NCBI RefSeq assembly: GCF_017654505.1
Contig: NC_054535.1
Span: 85,159,785 to 85,223,784, forward strand
Direction: 5' to 3'
DNA from: Polyodon spathula
Lineage: Eukaryota; Chordata; Actinopteri; Acipenseriformes; Polyodontidae
Length of the DNA: 64,000 nucleotides
A program made the position numbers and the translations under genes. The notes under the pieces are model-generated. The model saw nothing but the letters and a program-made list of their open reading frames with translations, was not told the origin of the DNA and did no database searches. Positions 59,690 through 64,000 of this stretch are shown in pieces (the stretch's first letter is position 1; each line of letters opens with the position of its first letter).

Positions 59690-59735
59690 TTCAAAGTAGC
59701 CTAGCACATTTGGGGCTACCCCGAGAATAATTCAA
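59690..59735 (+). repeat. Motif of about 50 bp, copy 2 (LTR-end/PBS-like)
   Basis: TTTCAAAGTAGCCTAGCACA + TTTGGGGCTACCCCGAG + AATAATTC. A CA followed by TTTGGGGCT recalls the join between an LTR and a retroviral-type primer-binding site. It lies about 680 bp from copy 1 in the same orientation. Confidence 0.45.
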
Positions 59736-62095
59736 ACTCAGATTGGTAATTCAAAGTAGTTTTACTTGAAGGAATTTATTTATTTATGTATTAAAATTGT
59801 ATAAAACTGAAGATGATCCTGTATGAAGAGAAACAAGCTAACTTACTTTGAGAAAGGGACGTACTGCACTGTATTTTTAGCTTTCCGCATTTTTGGTTTT
59901 TATCTTTAAAAAAAATTCCAGAGTTTATTTTACATATATTAAAATGGGGATAAAAAGCGGTAAAAAAATAAATAAATAAATAATTGAAACATCTGTAAAA
60001 ATTAGAGGAAAAAATCTCAGTATACACACTTAACATACGGAATATGATGCATAGCAGTTCTGTTTTCTCATTAAGTTTGATGTCCCTGGCATGTATGATG
60101 AAACAGAATATGTACGAGTTGAAGCCACATTTTCCCAAGTTAGCTGGTATTTTGCGAATGTTTGGGCAATCACTATGCTGATGGAAATACTATCTACAGA
60201 AGGTATGAACATGACATCAGCACAAAACAAGCTAGGTTTATTCGCCTTGAAATCATAAAAAGATATTGCAAACCATTGGGAGACGTGTCAAAAATCACAC
60301 TGGACGGCCTGCGACACAAGTGAAGCAGACCATAAGAAGGAGGAAAACGACACTCAAAATGGAGCCTCTGATTCCATGAGAGCGGCAAGCCTGCTCTCAG
60401 CATGAATGCAAGGGAATTACAGTCAACTCAGAAAAGCTCTTTTCAAAAAACACACTGGTTAGTGACACAGAAGTGTAGCTTACCATATGTGAAAGGTAAA
60501 AGAGCAAGTGAGCTCCGCGGAGCGACTACTTATTCCTTCAGCAGACGGGCTTAACGGCAGCTCTGATGTAAAATGGTCAAATGTATTGATTGGTGGTCAC
60601 CTTCGAATTGAAAGGGAACTAAATACACTTCTTATCTTATCAACAATTGCCTTTCCAACATGAAAAAAACACTCAAAGAATGATGTTGAAACATTTGAAT
60701 ACTATAAATTCAATGATATACAGATTTTGTATGCAGAATAATCCAGAATCCTCAATATCTCATTACTCTACTAGAGCATTGTATTTTTCTTACATTTAAC
60801 GACTGCCAATGAGTTCACTATACTATCTTTAATCTTTAATCCATAAGTTATCTCCCTATTTGGCAGCTGTCTGTAAGGTTCGGTGTGGAAGAAAATATTC
60901 AGACATTGCGTGGAAATTACTGTACCATCTGAAAAAAGGGTCCGCATAGTGGATCCAGGTGGAATAATTACTGTAGGCTATGCCAAGACAGTAAAAAGAA
61001 GCATCATTTTTCCCCCAAATAGTCAAAACATCTTTAGAAGATAATAGATAAAAGTGTACGATTATTAATGCATGCCTTTTTAGAACATTTTTTTCTCAGC
61101 TTGAGTCAATACTCTTTTATAAAGTTTCTCATTTTTTTGCGCATTTTGCTTCCAGTTACTGTATCTGAAGTTGCTTAATCAGTATGCGGTTCTAAATGTC
61201 ATACCTGCTTGCTGCTTTGCACAGCCACCTTCCATTTCATTGCTCTTAATTCACAAAGATGAATTTAAATAAAGCACTATTTACAAAAAAAAGTGCAGAT
61301 ATATGATGGCAAGAGAAAAAAGATTTCAATTTAAGAGAACCGTATTTTTCTGCATTCTTCATTATTATTGTACCAAAAGGACCAAATTAATAATGTTTGA
61401 CCTTTCTGGGGTTAGATGCAATTATTGTACTACTGGTACTGTGATTTTATCATTTTTATCACTAGAGAGATATTTTCTTCATGAGTGCTCTGAAAAGGGA
61501 GCTTGATTTATTATAGTTATAGTTTCACATTACTAGGTATTAAAATCTGATTCCCTTCGTTATTAACAATCATACAATTAGGTGCAGTTTACAGAATAAA
61601 TAGCAACTAAAAAAATTAAGATGTGTAGAATAGAGTAAAAACATTAATTCTATAAGAATGATAATGATTCAGTGAAAACTTAATCTCAGAAAATGTATTG
61701 CAAAGGGATCTAAAACTCAGTGCTAGGTAAATTATTGCTTTTATATTACCCAAACAGAATTCCTTCTTCATCCAAAAAAGTTGTTGTCAGTTTCCTTTTC
61801 CTAATAATATTAGTCACATTTCCTCCATGAGCTTTGACCCCTTTTTAAGGTCATATGCAATGTATAAACAACCAAGGTGACTGTGTTTCTGAACCTGTCT
61901 TATCAGACTATAAGACATGTGACTGGGCAGTTGAAATGTCCTTGCCTGGTTCAAGGACTGAAAGTGTCTTGAAAACTGCACAAATTGTACAGTATGTGTT
62001 TTTTTGTTTTGTTTTTTGTGTAGACTAGTGTCAGAGTTTAAGTTTTTTTTACTTTACAAGTATATATTTTTTGTAATAACCTTATCTTCTATACC
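59736..62095. other. Intergenic, nothing recognised
   Basis: (AAAT)n-like run near 59965-59985. Otherwise AT-rich with no supported gene. Confidence 0.45.
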
Positions 62096-63340
62096 CCACA
62101 GGTTGTTTGAATCTCAGACTGACCACCGGACTGCCCCAGGAGTGCACAGGAACCACACAGACAGGTAAATAAAATTCTTTATTATGTCAAACAACAAACA
62201 ATCAACAGAACACAGCTTTTACACAAAGAAATGTCAACATCAAAAACATTTATACCCCCTAAAATAACAATAGTTTTCCCAGGAACACTAATTTAATATC
62301 CACACAGTAAATATTCTTGTAATTAAATAGTACAGTTCAATCCAACCAGAGGATTTAAAAATGTCACACACTGTTTAGGAGGCAGATTAATTGTCCACAA
62401 TATCATTATAGTGTCACCTGATCTTCAGTGGCAGCAAAGTGTCTCGTTCCTCAAAGGACAAAAGGCAATCTTCTCCAAAGTGGTCTTCACCATAATACTT
62501 TAATTTGTCCACAAATGTCCAACTGGCTCCTTGCCAATACTTTCCATCCAGATACCACGCCCGCCTCCAAGGGGGAAGGGGGAGGGGGCTTCCTCCCTCC
62601 CTCCCTCTGTGACGTCGATCCTGGAAAAAGTGAAAACAATCCATCCTTAATACTCACTCTCTCCTCCCCATCTCACTCTCTGAGCAGGGCTAATTCATAC
62701 AACCCGCATTTGGCCCCTCCCTACAAGAGCATTAGTCCTCCGACCTGGCCACTGATACTTCACTCTAGTAGTTGAGACCCTTGCTTATTGGGGTGTCTGC
62801 AGATAATACAGCAGTCAGTTTTTCTGGAATGGAGGGAAAGAGAAGGCAAGCCCTGGAGACAGACAATTCTACAATGCGTCAGCACTAGTAATACAATACA
62901 GATATCTTCCAGTCCGACAGTATACCTGTTCCATTCACAGTCCCTATGTACTGGAGTTGTGTAACAATTAATAACTAGAACACTAGCATTCATCAAATGG
63001 AACGCTTGCATAAATAGCATTAGTTATACTCACAGTCCGTTGTCCGTTAGTCTCAACAATGCAAAGAGTACTTAGTCTCAATAATGCAAACTTTCTTTAC
63101 TGTGTAGTCTTCACTACATTGAGTTGTGCCGGTTTATTTCCTTCTGCTTCTCTTCAGTGTATTTGTTGTTTAGGCTCCAGTGCTGCTTCTCTTCCTTCCG
63201 TGTCCAAAATGGCCCTGGTCCAGTTCCAGTGTGTTCCTCCTGTGTTCTCTCACTTCCTGTTTTTTTGGTTCCGTTTATATAGGGGAACTAATCAAGTGGT
63301 GCTGATGGCTTGCACTTGACTACAATTGAGGTCCCAATCG
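62096..63340 (-). other. Promoter-like, LTR- or repeat-like region on the minus strand
   Basis: On the minus strand a TATATAAA (63274-63281) is followed by a purine-rich leader (AACAGGAAGTGAGAGAACAC), later AATAAA-type motifs and a possible splice donor CTGTGAG/TATAAC near 63030. On the plus strand, 62102-62164 looks like a small block between an acceptor-like CTATACCCCACAG and a donor-like ACAGACAG/GTAAAT. A purine/pyrimidine-biased block (GGGGGAAGGGGGAGGGGG, then CCTCCCTCCCTCCCTC) is at 62570-62607. I cannot name the element or find clean ends. Confidence 0.25.
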
Positions 63341-63976
63341 CTTGTGACCATGATAAAATAATTAAAAGGATAAAAACACAATTTAATTTGGCTTTAAAAG
63401 AAGAGACACAACTTCTGTACCTTATCCTGACCCATCAGAAACTGATGAATAGATTTGAATTCATTTGTTGTACCCGCCATTACCATGGAAACAGGTAACA
63501 GGATACTAAAAGTAACTAAAAACTGAGCTAAATGATATATTTCCACAAACATATCCACTGAATCAATGGAGTTCATAAAAATGTAGAAATACTAGCAGAT
63601 GTAATTCTTCCTCAGTGGAAGTGAGCACCAAATTGGAAACTGGGAGAGAAAAGGTCAGGCAGAGAATAATGCATATGTAAGTAAGACAGGAAGCCTATTA
63701 CATTAGTGTTAACCCAGTCAAGAGAAAACAGATATTTACTTTGTTTTCAAAACAAAGGACAGGCTTATAAGGGAATACTTCAGGAACATGAGAAACATAA
63801 TGCGTGTACTTACTAAGCCTATTGGCATTATACGTATAAACTAGTGTGTTTCTTTTATCTCTGTTTTTTCTTTTTCTAATAGTAGAACTTGCTGAGTATG
63901 GATACAATTCTCAAGAAACAGTACCTATTTTTCTACCCTTGATAATTAAACTTCCTACGCATTTTCTTGTTCTATT
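63341..63976. other. Intergenic, nothing recognised
   Basis: No feature supported. Confidence 0.45.
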
Positions 63977-64000
63977 TACATCTATGGCCAATTATTTTGC
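63977..64000. mobile_element. Start of a third MITE copy, cut by the window edge
   Basis: The last 24 bases start TACATCTATGGCCAATTATT and match the left terminal repeat of MITE copy B (38711 onward) at 21 of 24 positions. The rest would lie outside the window. Confidence 0.55.

Noticed and set aside
62570..62607. Possible G-quadruplex
   Set aside because: Only three runs of three or more G occur on either strand, so a standard four-run quadruplex motif is not met.

Overview
This window looks like a stretch of vertebrate nuclear genome, most likely from a ray-finned fish. The sequence is AT-rich, spliced and gene-poor. It is packed with decayed Tc1-type DNA transposons, piggyBac, hAT and Crypton-like pieces, a CR1/L2-type LINE, LTR elements and many TA, TG and TAA microsatellites. 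This mix suits an early-diverging ray-finned fish such as a sturgeon or paddlefish, but the species is an inference. I see no bacterial genes, CRISPR, tRNA or rRNA.

The one host gene I can name is dtwd2, a tRNA-uridine aminocarboxypropyltransferase. Its last two coding exons lie on the + strand at 17292-17420 and 21102-21272. Bases 1-17291 are therefore probably upstream intron, 17421-21101 is the last intron, and sequence beyond about 21.33 kb is 3' flank with no recognisable host gene.

Region by region:
- 0-17 kb (intron): a cut-off Tc1 relative with D-38-E-type spacing (1-746), a MITE (2071-2452), a Tc1 remnant (7803-8588), a near-complete 1.6 kb Tc1 (12886-14496) and several faint old repeats.
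- 16.6-20.2 kb: a cluster of LTR sequences. Two solo LTRs have perfect 5-bp target duplications. Next to them is a small gag-like, pol-less LTR element with two damaged CCHC zinc knuckles, tandem-repeat coding sequence, a polypurine tract and a partial 3' LTR.
- 21.5-25 kb: piggyBac remnants.
- 27.5-28 kb: a Tc1 fragment.
- 28-38 kb: mostly featureless, with one long hairpin.
- 38-42 kb: a second MITE copy, a Crypton-like fragment and a second copy of the 12.9 kb Tc1 family with its first catalytic motif deleted.
- 44-48.5 kb: a third solo LTR with a 5-bp duplication, a hAT transposase fragment carrying a 219-bp in-frame insert, and a 5'-truncated LINE.
- 53.9-55.4 kb: another Tc1.
- 55.6-56.1 kb: a CpG-rich patch.
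- 59-60 kb: a duplicated motif of about 50 bp that resembles an LTR end plus primer-binding site.
- 62-63.3 kb: a promoter-like region on the minus strand.
- 63977-64000: the first 24 bases of a third MITE copy.

No transposase or reverse transcriptase here is intact as read. I found no convincing new multi-gene system. The most unusual object is the gag-only LTR element at 18.5-20.2 kb, together with the related solo LTRs beside it.
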